DNA of 29,883 nucleotides. Origin: Zygnema cylindricum. Its lineage: Eukaryota; Streptophyta; Zygnematophyceae; Zygnematales; Zygnemataceae. This document shows, in pieces, positions 10,149 to 20,388 of this stretch. The notes under the pieces were generated by a model, which worked only from the letters and a program-made list of their open reading frames with translations, was not told the DNA's origin and made no database searches. The DNA lies in assembly GCA_037447655.1 (NCBI GenBank), contig JBBHKE010003071.1, positions 1 to 29,883 on the forward strand, written 5' to 3'. A program made the position numbers and the translations under genes. Positions within the stretch are counted from its first letter, which is position 1. Each line of letters starts with the position of its first letter.

Positions 10149-11309
10149 CTAATCAGATTTTTTTGTGTTTAAACTGAACACTTGACTTCCAAACACCTTT
10201 AAGTGTGATATGTTAGGTTTTCTCCCGGTCCATCTTTCATAAGGTGTTTGACCTTTTACAGCTGAGGTAAGGACTCTATTTTTGAGATAATTAGCACAAT
10301 TCATAGCTTCTGCCCAAAAACTTTTCCTTATCTTTTTATCCGTCAACATGCTACGGGCACTATCACTTAATGTCCGATTTAGTCTCTCGGCTACACCATT
10401 TTGTTCCGGGTTCTTTGGGACTGTCTTTTGGTGTTGAACCCCTTCCTCTTTCAAGTAATCCTCGAACTCATTAGAAGTGAATTCCCCCCCATTATCAATT
10501 CTTACTCTCTTTATAGGTGTCTCATGAAGCTTTTCACTCCATGATATATATTCCTTAAAATAAGCTGAAGCCTCAAATTTTTTTTTCAAGAAATATACTC
10601 GAGAGTATCTAGACCAATCATCAGTGATAGTAAACATAAATCTTTTCCCTCCAACTGATGGCACTTTGGCCGGTCCCCATATGTCAGTGTGAACCAAATC
10701 TAAAACCTTTTCACCCTTATATGTTGCGGCTTTTGGAAAAGGCAATCTGTGGGCCTTTCTTTGAGCACACCCACTAAAATCATCCAAAGTCTCATTATCT
10801 CCAAAATGTATGCCCTCAACTACACCCATTTTCTTCATTTCTTTTAATCTATCTAGATGCACATGTCCCAATATTTTATGCCACATCATCAAATCACTTA
10901 CACCAGCATAGTAAACTCTCGTCTTTCCATTACTCAAATTCAGCCTAAACATTACTTGGCTACCCTTTTCAGTTGTGAAGTACACTTCATTCTCATAGCT
11001 AGCAACAAAGACTCCTTTCTTAGTACTAGTTTCAAAACCCTTATCATCTAAGACCGACGTAGAGATAAGATTTTTGTTCAGCTCCGGAATAAAAAGAACA
11101 TCAGAGAAAGTGACTATAGATGTCTTTCCATTAACTAGGACCTTCAGATCTACTGATCCCACTGAATTAGTGGTCAATATTCTCCCATCCCCATACTCTA
11201 TCTCTACAGTAGGGATCTTTCTCATTTTGGTAAACAATGGTTTTTCTCTACACATATGCATAGAGGCTCCTGAATCAATGATCCATCCTTCTTCAGGAGC
11301 TTCTTTCAC
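10149..11309 (-). pseudogene. Copia protease and integrase
   Basis: The protease active site IDSGAS is at residues 11-16 of the open stretch. The integrase zinc finger follows (H144, H149). Its first Cys is replaced by Phe178 (TTT where TGT is expected, one base change), while C181 is kept. The catalytic triad is complete: D209 (HTDIWGP), D272 (IDNGGEF) and E308 (NGVAERLNR), with exactly 35 residues between the last two, the D35E spacing. The Met chosen by the frame is not a real start. The true frame continues from gag but is offset by a frameshift just upstream. Confidence 0.92.
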
Positions 11310-11638
11310 TCCACCGAAAGAACACTTTTGCCTCCTTGGAATCTTCGGCTACCTTTCACCTCCAACTCCTCGTTGAGGAGAAGTTCTCCATCGTCATCAT
11401 CGATGTCCTCTTCCACGACTTGTGTTGCAACGAACGCCTTCTTTTTCTTTCCGGCCGGTTTTCCAATCGATTCCTCCTTCAATCTCAGCTCCGTCAACTT
11501 AGTGCACTCTGCCATGTAGTGTCCCGGCTTCTTACAAAAATGGCAAAGCCCCTTCGGAGCCCTAGATCCAGACCCGTCATGGTTTCCTCTTCCTCCTCCA
11601 CCAAAGTTCCTATAAGGTTGCTTGGAATCCTTACCCCC
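11306..11638 (-). pseudogene. Copia gag tail with CCHC zinc knuckle
   Basis: In frame with gag after a TAG at 11639-11641. A Gly/Arg/Asn-rich stretch leads to CHFCKKPGHYMAEC (11545-11504), a perfect C-x2-C-x4-H-x4-C knuckle that packages element RNA. A Lys-rich and then acidic stretch follows, and the frame ends in a stop near 11306, where the protease frame begins in another phase. Confidence 0.88.
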
Positions 11639-12451
11639 CTAGTTAGTGCCAGCAGCCAATGCTTGAACACTCTTTCCTCCTCTCCGAATCTCAATTGTGC
11701 TTTCCCGAACCAAAATCATTCCCACAACGGAGTTCCAGATCCATCGATGATCTGGCAAATCTTGAACCCTGTTAACAATGTTTTCATAATCATCTAGGAG
11801 TTTCATCAACAAAGTATTCACCTTCTCCTTCTTGGTCTCCCTTTTCCCTGCACTCTCCAACTCCATAAATAACCCAGCCAAGTCATTACAAAAATCTAAC
11901 ATCTTTCCCCCTTTGTATACATATGCTTGTACATTGTGATCTGCCAGCTTCTGCTGCTGAATTGTACCACTCTTGTAAATGTTGACAAGAGCCTCCCACA
12001 ACTCGTTTGCCTTGTCAACATGAAGATGAGGTGTAGCCACTGCCTGGGTGAGACGCCCGAGAATAAAATGAGTCGCCACGGTATTGTTGAAATTCCAGAT
12101 TTCACTATCATTAGCCTCGGTTTTCTGAACATCTGCTATCGGAACCGATCTTGTAGGCATCGGTGTGATTTTCTCCTTCCCTTTCTCCTTCCCTATGTCC
12201 GACACGATGCTTTCTCCAACATCCTCTACCACCTCTGCCCCCGTAGATCCTCCAGTGAACCGAGATCCTCCAAACCCTGGTGGAACTCCCAATTTTGCGG
12301 ATGGCTGACGCACACGACCACTCACAATGCCCCAAAGCCTTTTTTCAAACAATGCACCCCTCATCATAGTTTCCCAATAAATGAACCCTGTTCCATTGAA
12401 AATGGGCACCCTAGAGGGTGGGCCCATAACCTGTAATTCTGTGACCTCCAT
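11639..12451 (-). pseudogene. Copia gag (capsid-like) piece
   Basis: The 270-residue frame begins with a Met inside the end of the 5' LTR. A second Met (about 12424) lies within the primer-binding site, and the true start is uncertain. The N terminus has FNGTGFIYWETMMRGAL, the W-x2-M-x2 block of Copia gag. The middle has the HFILGRLTQAVATPHLHVDKANELWEAL-type region and KMLDFCNDLAGLFMELESAG, the usual UBN2/gag helices. It ends in TAG just before the zinc-knuckle segment. Confidence 0.85.
12417..12431 (-). other. Primer-binding site of the half-tRNA-iMet type
   Basis: Immediately after the ATTACA end of the 5' LTR, the minus strand reads GGTTATGGGCCCACC. The plus strand, GGTGGGCCCATAACC, matches the anticodon arm of plant initiator tRNA-Met as I remember it, rather than the tRNA 3' end. 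Priming from a cleaved initiator tRNA is the documented mode of Drosophila copia and yeast Ty5. This confirms that the right-hand repeat is the 5' LTR. Confidence 0.8.
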
Positions 12452-13390
12452 TGGTACACAGAATGTCCAGCTTATGTGAAGCCTCTAGGATAATATATGC
12501 ACTTTTAAATTTGACAGTGAATTAGTCCCACTCTGGGACGCAAAAACTCTGACCGACTACACCGCTGTATAGCCTGGACTCCCTTGAGTCCGCTGCAAAA
12601 AGAATCACTGAATTTGCTCATCTGAGAATTAAGTTAAGGCTGATCAAAGTTGGTCATAAATATAGGTGCCTTGTGGGAGAGAGGCTGAAAAACCGAAAAT
12701 ATTCTAAGTCCTAAGCTACCTCTCTAAACCTATCTCTAAGGTACTAGACCAATTATATGATGGAAAGTACAAGAAGGTACATGTACCGCTGTACTTCTTG
12801 TACGACCATAGTACGGCATGGCCGGTCCGTTGACGCGTGTCAGTTTCGGAGCCGTAGTTGCTCCTCCCGTAATGTCCGCTGTCCAACCATATGTTGCCAC
12901 GTGTCATCCGCCGATATTTGCTCCGCAAACCGCCAAATGTCTATTTCGGTATTCTAGCCCCCACTGTGAGTCGTTTGATCAGATCTAGACATTTTAATTT
13001 CGTCTGTCGAAATTAAATGTTTAATTCGTAATTTCCGTGCGGTTCGATTTCGTGCGACGCGGTATGTTTCCATGCATAAATCGTTCCGTAACTTGTTAAA
13101 TGAAATGTCCGGCGCTGTACGGCTTTAAATTATTATCGCGCCATATACATGTATCGAATATTCAAGGCTTACTGGATAAGGCGTACGGCAGGTCCGTACG
13201 GTGATCATCCAGAGGTCACTGGGTCAATTCTCACAAGTTGCAGTAACAATTTTGCAAAGAAAAAAACTGCCCTGTCTCCTTTAGCTGCAGCAGGCAGCCA
13301 TAACTTTATACAGGTCCTTAGTGACTACGACAAGTATGATGGTTGTAGTAAGTCCATAAGAAAGACTACAAAATACCTCCTTTTTCAACA
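12432..13390 (-). repeat. 5' LTR of the Copia element (959 bp)
   Basis: On the minus strand it starts TGTTGAAAAAGGAGG and ends ATTACA next to the primer-binding site. It has the same interior plan as the other LTR: a GTAC palindrome near 12768-12803, CACGTG at 12898-12903 and a tRNA-like module at about 13161-13250 on the opposite strand. A GCATATATTATCC word near its 3' part could be a TATA region, but this is a guess. Confidence 0.9.
13161..13250 (+). other. tRNA-like (SINE-like) module in the 5' LTR
   Basis: Same arrangement as at 6323-6415: box A-like AAGGCTTACTGGATAAGGC, a GTACG stem, box B-like GGGTCAATTCTC and a following A-rich run. The anticodon-loop position differs by one base (GCAGGTC against GCTGGTC). 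Confidence 0.45.
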
Positions 13391-15581
13391 GGTGGGATCC
13401 TCCCTATTGCCGTGTGAGAGATTTTATATAGATTGGTGGCTTGTGCGATATGTCTCTAGCTCTAACCAGCTTTCCATGATTATTTTCCTTCTCATCAGTT
13501 TGGAGTGGCTACGAGAGGGGGTTGGGAGGCTGTGGTCCATGGGATTCGGGCTTTGTTGGAAGTACATTCGGATTGGTTGGTCTTTCAGTTCGATGTGTCC
13601 AATGCCTTTAATACGATGGATCGGAACATGATTTTTTTAGAGCTTATGGTGGCTCCATCTCTGATTGTCCAATTATTCCCCTTTGTGAGGGCTTTCTATT
13701 CTTTGACATGCAGCCTTTCCTTCTCGGCCGATGGTGATTTCATTCCTCTCTCCTCTACTAATGGCATTCGCTAAGGCGACCCTCTTGGTAGACCTTTGTT
13801 CGCCCTCGCCCATTACCGGACCCTTCGTGCCTCCGCAACCGTCCTCCCTTTTTGCCTTTTCCCTTCAGTCGCAGATGTTACGCACATTATTTGGCACAAA
13901 GAACAAGTCTTGTTGGCATATTATTTTTTCAAGGAACGTTTAGTCTAACTCAACCTTTCCATCCAACCGTCGAAGTGTGTTATTTGGTCTCCTCAGGATA
14001 TTCCACTTTCGCTTACTCCCCATTTTGGTTTTCAAACCCCTTCTCCCTCCGATGGCATTCCGGTGCTTGGTTGCCCCCTTGGTTCGGATACTTCTGTGAC
14101 CTAATTCCTTCATGATGCTTTACAGACAAAATTGGGCCCAAGTGGACGATCTTCCTCACCTTCTCGATCCCCAAGTTGCTATTGCTATGTTAACCAAGTA
14201 TTTTCCCTACCGCCTTTCATATCTTACTTGTACTTCCCCTCCTACTCCGACTTTTATCTCCTCTCTCTCGGCTTTTGACGATCGCCTCATGGACGTCCTC
14301 CACACATTGTTAGGTCGTGGGGCATTTGATTGCGAGTCTAAGCCATCGGCTAGCATTCAGGCACCCCTCCCTATTTCTACTGGGGGTAGGGTCTATTATC
14401 CACTTCTCGTGTTGCTCCCGTTGCCTATTTGGGAAGTTGGTGTCTTATTGCCTCCAGTTTTGTTTCCCGTGCCTATTTGGGAAGTTGGTGTCTTATTGCC
14501 TCCACTCTCGTTTCACGTTTCTTGGCTGGGGACACCCCCGTTCTAGCTAGTGTTTTTCCTCGGGTTTCAGACGGTGTGTTCGCCTTCCAGCGATCTCTAT
14601 TGGACGCGTCACGTTCTCTTCCTCCCCATGCCCTAGTGGATGTGCCATTTTTCTCCACCCTTGTTATAAGATCTGTTGAACGTGTCCAGGAATTGATTCT
14701 GATCAGGTTGTCGCAGCCATTAAATCCGACCTTCTCAAGGCGCTTCCCTCTGATTCTTCGCGTGCCTGTCTTCTCTCTTGTGGTGGACCTCATTCTGTGT
14801 CTTGGCTTTTCGCTACACTGATTTTGTCCACTCTCCGATTCTCACCTGCTCAGTTCACCACCGCCCTCCGGTTTTGCCTTGGCCTCCCCCATCCTCCTTT
14901 ACTTGGCTCTCTTGTTTGTGCATGTGGTCGCGTCTTGGGGCTTGATGGTGTCCATTTGCTTCGTTTCTCCCATGGGGGAGATTTGATTCAAGCGCACGAC
15001 ACTATTCTCGATGCCATTGCGACTATGGCTAAAGAGGGGGGCTTTTCTGTGCGTTGGGAGGTTTCTCATATTATTCCTAAGTGCCGGATCAATGTTGTTT
15101 TGCTCGATGGTGCTTGTAGCATCGTCGGTGATATCGTTTTTGCGAACCTTACTTCAGCTACATCTTTGGTGATATTGTTTTTACGAACCCTACTTCAGGT
15201 ACAGTTGTTGGTTAGGCAGCTCGACATGTTGGGGTGGCGGCTCGTGATGCCACTAAGGGGAAGGAGCGTGATTATGCCCACCGGGAACCTATGGATGGCT
15301 TTATTCCGATGGCGGTTGAGATCTTTGGTTGTCTGGGAGTTGCAATGGACGAGTTTTTCCGTACTTGCGCTCGACGTGCTTTCGAGCGCCGAGGACCTAG
15401 GAGCCCTCCTCCTTCGGTCCTTACTTATTTTTATCGTCAACGCTTATCTTTTGCTCTACAACGAGTGCAAGCTTCTATTCTCCTCCGATCGGCTGTTGCG
15501 GCTATGAATCGTTGTCGGGTTCCGGAACTCCCTCAACGTGCTCCCTCGGGATGGGGGGACTTACGTGGTTGCTTTTCGTAG
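13391..15581 (+). pseudogene. Non-LTR (LINE) reverse transcriptase, 3' piece
   Basis: Resumes the interrupted LINE. In order: an LPIAV block at the junction; FGVATRGG; FQFDVSNAFNTMDR with the first catalytic Asp (about 13600); GIR-stop-GDPLGRPLFAL, where TAA replaces the usual Gln codon (13771-13773); then FPSVADVTH at 13862-13885, where the expected A-D-D has become A-D-V, so the active site is lost. After many frame breaks the C-terminal part reads SPAQFTTALRFCLGLP, LLRFSHGGDLIQAHD and finally YFYRQRLSFALQRVQASILL, ending at 15581. The order follows one widespread family of LINE-type proteins as I recall it. Two small tandem duplications lie inside. Confidence 0.82.
14422..14505 (+). repeat. 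48-bp tandem duplication inside the LINE
   Basis: The word TGCCTATTTGGGAAGTTGGT followed by GTCTTATTGCCTCCA begins at 14422 and again at 14470, a 48-base period that keeps the reading frame. A second, 41-base duplication (starting 15127 and 15168, GGTGATATYGTTTTTRCGAAC) is out of frame. Confidence 0.8.
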
Positions 15582-16007
15582 TTATTTAAATGTGTTGGGG
15601 CTGGGGAAGTAGTTCTGGTTTTGTCAATTGCCGTAGGTGCTTTTATTTTCCTTGTTGTTGTTTTCTTTTTGTTTTTGTTGTGCTATTATTTTATTCCCCT
15701 GCTGGTAGTTTTCAGTTTCGGCCATGCCACCCCTTTTGTACCCTCGGACTCAGATGGTTTACCATCGTGCTTTTTAATTTATCCTGCATCACATATTCAC
15801 CTTCTTTCAGTTCTTATTCCAATTTTGAACTCAAATCATTTGCCATCGCGTTTTTGAATACTAAGGCTGTTATTCCTTTTTCGATTGGTCTTGTCCAATC
15901 ACCAAAGCATGAGCATAGAAAAATACCAAGCAAAATGTTCTTCTTTACCTTGCGCTAACTTCAATGAGGGATCAATCAAAAAGGCGCCTAAAATTTGAAT
16001 TTGCCCT
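15582..16007 (+). other. LINE 3' flank, no gene
   Basis: T-rich sequence after the LINE stop, probably its 3' untranslated region. It shows no poly(A) tail and no target duplication that I can point to. Small open stretches here look like chance. Confidence 0.5.
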
Positions 16008-16197
16008 TATGATGAAAATAAACATTTTTTTCGCCACTTAAAACATATTTCTCCATGCACACGTGTCCGGGTTATGATTGGAGACCACCAATGGGAAGGT
16101 GAGAACTTTGCCTTTCAATCGGATCCGTCAGATTTCCAATTCGACAAGTGTGCACAGAGAAAATATGTTTTAAGTGGCTAAAAAAACATTATCACTA
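16008..16197. mobile_element. MITE, copy A of a two-copy family
   Basis: Terminal inverted repeats of about 50 bp: left CGCCACTTAAAACATATTTC then TCCATGCACACGTGTC; right, reverse-complemented, GCCACTTAAAACATATTTTC then TCTGTGCACACTTGTC. The outer parts are T-rich (ACATTTTTTT). The interior GAGACCACCAATGGGAAGGTGAG is shared with copy B at 22568-22747 (GAGACCGCCAATCGGAAGGAGAG). Non-coding, so moved in trans if at all; the superfamily is not clear. Confidence 0.8.
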
Positions 16198-16560
16198 CGC
16201 GATTCACGGTGTAGTTTCAACTTGCTGTGTACTCGCGTCACATGACTTGACCAATAATTTTTTAAGTTCATATATTCCCACACTACCAACGGTTCGGAAG
16301 TAATCATAATTTTTGGGTAATGCCTATGACTCTATGACTCTCTTTCTCGGCTTCATTTTGACAAAAACTCTCACATCACAACAACGAGCAGATATAACCG
16401 TTTTTTTTAACCTATTCTAAGGCATGCACATTTAAACAAAAAAAATACCGAAATAAAGAAGAACCAAAACAGTAAACAATAAAATGACAATTTATCTTCT
16501 CAATTGAGAAAGAATATAGAAACAATATCCGTTCGTGCAACGACTACACCCAGGATCCTA
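16198..16560. other. Gene-less stretch downstream of CPN10
   Basis: Contains GCGATTCACGGTGTA at about 16199-16213, one of several dispersed copies of that word, and AT-rich sequence. Part may be 3' untranslated region or terminator of the minus-strand CPN10 gene. Confidence 0.5.
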
Positions 16561-16918
16561 ACGCTAAACTAAACTAATCATCTACAATTCATTTGAAAAC
16601 TGTTTAACATTGAATTTCTGAACTACTAATACGAACTTCCAGTATGAAAAAAAACCCGAGCATCTGCAATAATGTCCCATTGTCAAACAGTATGAAGCTT
16701 CCAAAGATTTGCTGCAACATCCTGGAAATTTCCCAAACTAAAAGCTCCATGCGGTTCACAAATTTACGGACCCGTCGTAGCGGGCTCTTCGTATATGAGA
16801 GGGCCAAATGTCTCATCAAAATTGCAAGGAGATATAAAATCTCCTTTCCAATAATCTCTTTAAAGTGCATAATTGCATATTACCCCGCAGCAACATTTGT
16901 CAATTAATGCTTGTAAAT

Positions 16919-19519
16919 TTAGTCCTCCAAAATACCCAGAATGTCATCATCTCTGAAAAGGACATACCTGCATACAGAAAACAACTTGAAAGAGGTTAAC
17001 ATAAAGTATGTCATAAGAAATATATAGCTATTGAAAACAAGCATGCAGCCCAACATCTACAAAATACTGAAAATTAACACCAAACACATTAGCGTTAGGA
17101 AAGTACAAACCAAAACGTTCAACAGAATCAAGCTCCTAAATCAAAAACAACAAGTCAAAAGGAAAGAAGACAAATAAGTTGACTTCCAAAACAAACGTTA
17201 TGACAGCTTATGAAGTTGCCAAAATGTAAAAGACATTCAATTATTTTTCATATACAGAAAAACCAATCATTCACACAACAGAAAAACCACTATTGCCCAT
17301 GCAGAGTGTAGAAAAAGCAAATGCTCAGTTGAATAGAACTACCAGAAAAAATCAAAAAAGAGCACAATCACCATCAGCTCTGAAAAACAGGAAATTCACC
17401 TGGAACAGATTGGCTTTCATGGACTAAATATTTTTACTTGAATATGTCAGTCCTTAACGATATTTGATAGATATTAGTAGAGTGCAATACATTCCAATGT
17501 TGGTTGACACACAAGAGCAGTCAAATGAGTAACAAGCATTTACTATCAATTTACTTACAAAAAAACACATGATGTGAGATATCCAAAAATGCTTATGAAG
17601 TGAGATAACCTACAAACTCTAGACTAGACACATGCTATAATAAATAACGACTAAGCAAAGGAAGAACATTCTTTGAAACTAGATAAGCATTCCCTTTCCT
17701 CGCAGTGGGAGTTTTAGCACCGAAGATTTTAAATATACCGACCGAGAGGGCTACATAAAAAATAATTTCAGCAACAATACACAAAAGCTTGTAGCCTTGG
17801 CACATATAGCCAAACAAATGAGTTCAGCTTTTCAATTCACTACCATGTGTGCCGACCAAAATACCAGAGCATGTAGTACCATATAATAATCTGGTCTAGC
17901 ATGTAATGTAGTTTGTTTAATATTTATGAATCATATGAAAATGAAACAACGCAGGATGTAATCAATTATTAATGCATTACAATCTGCTTCTACCCCACAC
18001 TACTAAAGACAGTGAAAATGTAAATAGTACCATCAAACCAGTCCAACCAATATTTACTATATCCATTTAACATCTCCTTCCATTATTTCATTTTTTAATG
18101 GATTTCTGCTTAACCAAACTAAATTACAGCTTAATAATGTTGAAAAAGAATCGTACATAAAGGGAAGGGAAAGAAAATGCTCTAGAAAAACATCACCATT
18201 GCCATGGAAGAAAAAGAAGAAGAAAAGGTAAACACCAATATTATCAATTACAGAAAAAAAAAGCATAATACCTGACAGTGTGACACCAGTAACAATCTTA
18301 GACTTATCCTACATCAATCCGGAGCCACCTGAGTACAATAAGTCACATAAACCAGAAACAATCCTTGCCTTTTGCTGAGAAATCAGTGAAACAAAAAAGC
18401 AGGACTTACTCTTTTTCTCCGAGTTTTATTTGGCTTCCTCCATATTCTGGCAACAACACTGTATCTCCTTCCTTCACACTTGGGGGAATAATGGCATTTC
18501 CATCCCTTGCTCTGGCACCTGGACCAACAGCAATAACTTTTCCTGCATTCAACTACACCACAACAAACAAACAAAAAACCAGTCCAAATACTGTGAGTCA
18601 AAACCAACAGTTTACTTACAAGTAACTTACATTATCAGGGAAGAGAAACAGCAGTTAGAACGACACCAGCTTTGAGGAAAAGTCAAATGTGGAGTCCAAA
18701 CGCAAATAAGATAAAACAAACAAATTCCCTACAGCCCAAACAAAAAAAGAAGGTGACTAACACCATTCAATTTAGAAACAGTTAAGAAAATCGCAACAAA
18801 AAAATGACTACGGAATCAACAAACAAACAAAGAAAAAGTTAGAACAATTTGATCAGGTTATTATTTATTTCTACCGTTTACATGGATTGGAAAAAAACTA
18901 ATATTTGCTTCATGAAGGACAGAAAAAAGGTAATAAAAATTAGTTACAAACGACTTCAATTAGGAATGCAAACAATGCAGCCCCGAATAAATTGCAGTAC
19001 CGCTGAAAAATAGGGTACAAATAAGCTTGCAGCATCAAAAAGAAAAGACACTTGAAAATAAATGATGACTTTCAAAAAGGCAGTATTTCCATCCTAAGCA
19101 AACAGAAATTGAGTATCATACCTTCATCACTCTACAATGTCAAAAAACAGCTAAAACAAAAAAACTAAAAGTACCTTATAAAAATAATAAGGAAATAAGA
19201 TTTCGAATTCACATACTGCCATCCAATCATCCAAACGTCAACAATATTGTTTTTCTCCATACAGTAATCGACTACATCTCCTCCAAAACAATAAACCTTC
19301 TCAGCAACACTACGTGGGAGACTAACTAACAAAATTAGCAGTAGACTCAATATATTTCTGCTAGCGCCTGCCAATATCTTTCAATTCTTTGACAAGAAGT
19401 ACACTTTCCCATACCTTAGTTGCAGAATCTGGAAGAAGAACACCAGTAACTGTTTTAGTAGGAGGCACAATTTTCTCCACCAATATTCTGTCTAAGAGAG
19501 GAATAAGACGCTTGGCCAT
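16919..19519 (-). CDS. CPN10: Mitochondrial-type chaperonin 10 (GroES/Cpn10), three exons
   Basis: Complete on the minus strand: exon 1 19519-19415 (35 codons), exon 2 18552-18410, exon 3 16967-16919 ending in TAA; 297 coding bases, 98 residues. Both introns (18553-19414, 16968-18409) have GT...AG ends (GTATGG, GTAAGT; acceptors GTGTAG, ATGCAG) and the phases (0 and 2) join cleanly. The protein starts MAKRLIPLLDRILVEK, has the mobile-loop region PTKTVTGVLLPDSATK (20-35) with the hydrophobic VLL that docks on Cpn60, then KVIAVGPGARA, SVKEGDTVLLPEYGG (about 60-74), and ends LFRDDDILGILED. Cpn10 forms the seven-subunit lid of the Cpn60 folding chamber in the organelle matrix. Length and wording match plant and algal mitochondrial members; no long transit peptide, as usual for these. 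A gene for the plastid double-domain form would be about twice as long. Confidence 0.95.
16968..18409 (-). other. CPN10 intron 2
   Basis: 1442 bases, AT-rich. I see no coding sequence, RNA gene or clear transposon in it; the open frames present are short and of low complexity. Confidence 0.85.
18553..19414 (-). other. CPN10 intron 1
   Basis: 862 bases, A-rich on the plus strand, with no feature that I can support. Confidence 0.85.
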
Positions 19520-19747
19520 AGCTTGAATGAGCAGATTTATCTAAGAAAAAGAACGATAATAGGCACGTGACACTCGCAAACCTTGATAGCTCTCTTCGTA
19601 GAAAAATGCCAAACAAGTTAGCCCTTAAGATTTTCGGAAGTAAAGGAGCGGCTTCCAGAAGATCAGACATGTATTGTTGGAAGGTTCTAAAAGTTGTGAG
19701 TAATATTTATTATTTATTAAATTAAATTTTTAGTTTCAATGGAATCA
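19520..19747 (-). promoter_or_regulatory. CPN10 upstream region with a CACGTG box
   Basis: Only 228 bases separate the CPN10 start codon from the first tRNA gene, so the CPN10 promoter and 5' leader must lie here or overlap the tRNA. A palindromic CACGTG (19564-19569) is 45 bases before the ATG. In plants this core is the G-box bound by bZIP and bHLH factors; its use here is inference. No clear TATA box was picked out. Confidence 0.4.
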
Positions 19748-19821
19748 GCTGGTGTAGCTCAGTTGGCTAGAGCGTAAGGCTGTTAACCTTAAGTTCCGTG
19801 GTTCGAGCCCACGTATCAGCG
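19748..19821 (+). tRNA. tRNA-Asn (GUU), copy 1
   Basis: Seventy-four bases folding as a full cloverleaf: acceptor GCTGGTG with TATCAGC, D stem GCTC/GAGC, anticodon stem TAAGG/CCTTA around CTGTTAA (anticodon GTT), variable loop AGTTC, T stem CGTGG/CCACG around TTCGAGC, discriminator G. No intron and no encoded CCA. A Pol III terminator TTTT is at 19841-19844. It inserts Asn at AAC and AAU codons. Confidence 0.95.
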
Positions 19822-19999
19822 GCATGGGACTCTGTAAATCTTTTGCCTCACCTACTGATTTATTATATTGTTTCAGACTTGCAGAGCTCCATTTCATGCA
19901 TATTTTACCTCGAAGGCTTGAACGGGGCAAAGTAATAGGGGTAAATGAATTATCAAACGAAGCAGGTAATTATAATAAACTTTAAGAGAATTAACTTTT

Positions 20000-20073
20000 G
20001 CTGGTGTAGCTCAGTTGGCTAGAGCGTAAGGCTGTTAACCTTAAGGTCCGTGGTTCGAGCCCACCTGTCAGCG
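20000..20073 (+). tRNA. tRNA-Asn (GUU), copy 2, slightly decayed
   Basis: Same sequence as copy 1 up to the T arm, with variable loop AGGTC. The 3' side reads CCACC TGTCAGC G, so the outer T-stem pair is a C-C mismatch and the acceptor stem relies on extra G-U pairs. TTTT follows at 20087-20090. Could be a working gene with a weak stem or an early pseudogene. Confidence 0.8.
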
Positions 20074-20098
20074 TTACATATTATCATTTTGTAGAGTT

Positions 20099-20169
20099 TT
20101 GTCGGTACAGTACCGTATATCGTCGTTTAACGTCAAGGAATTACTACGTGGGGTCAATATTGTTGTTAG
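20099..20169. other. Short spacer, ends in the hAT-like target duplication
   Basis: No gene. The last eight bases, GTTGTTAG (20162-20169), are the left target-site duplication of the element that follows; the right copy is GCTGTTAG (20571-20578), seven of eight identical. Confidence 0.75.
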
Positions 20170-20341
20170 TAGTGTTGGCTATCGAGGACCTTTTGTCGAT
20201 ATTCAATATATATCGGATTTCAGGTACCCGATAATCGATTTATCGAAAACCAAATCATCGCGATACATCGCTGGTATATCGAGGCATTAAAAAAATCTTT
20301 TTTTTTCCCGATTTTTTTTTCAACCCCCCCCCCCCCCCCCG

Positions 20342-20388
<47 letters not shown>

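Larger units (their letters stand above)
5592..13390 (-). mobile_element. Ty1/Copia LTR retrotransposon, 7.8 kb, degenerate
   Basis: Direct repeats of 973 and 959 bp (5592-6564 and 12432-13390) run TG to CA on both strands and are flanked by GGTGG duplications. Read on the minus strand the order is 5' LTR, primer-binding site, gag with zinc knuckle, protease, integrase, reverse transcriptase, RNase H, polypurine tract, a rearranged 1.48-kb stretch, and the 3' LTR. Integrase before reverse transcriptase defines the Copia order. Several stops and frameshifts show that the copy is dead. It sits inside a LINE reverse-transcriptase gene, so it is younger than that LINE. Confidence 0.93.

Noticed and set aside
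13149-13631. 160-residue frame crossing the Copia/LINE border
   Set aside because: Starts in LTR sequence and runs by chance into the LINE; not a gene.
16604-16870. 88-residue open frame just downstream of CPN10 on the same strand
   Set aside because: Follows the CPN10 stop directly, resembles no family and fits a 3' untranslated region.
19745-19930. Open frame opposite tRNA-Asn copy 1
   Set aside because: Antisense shadow of a tRNA gene with no coding features.
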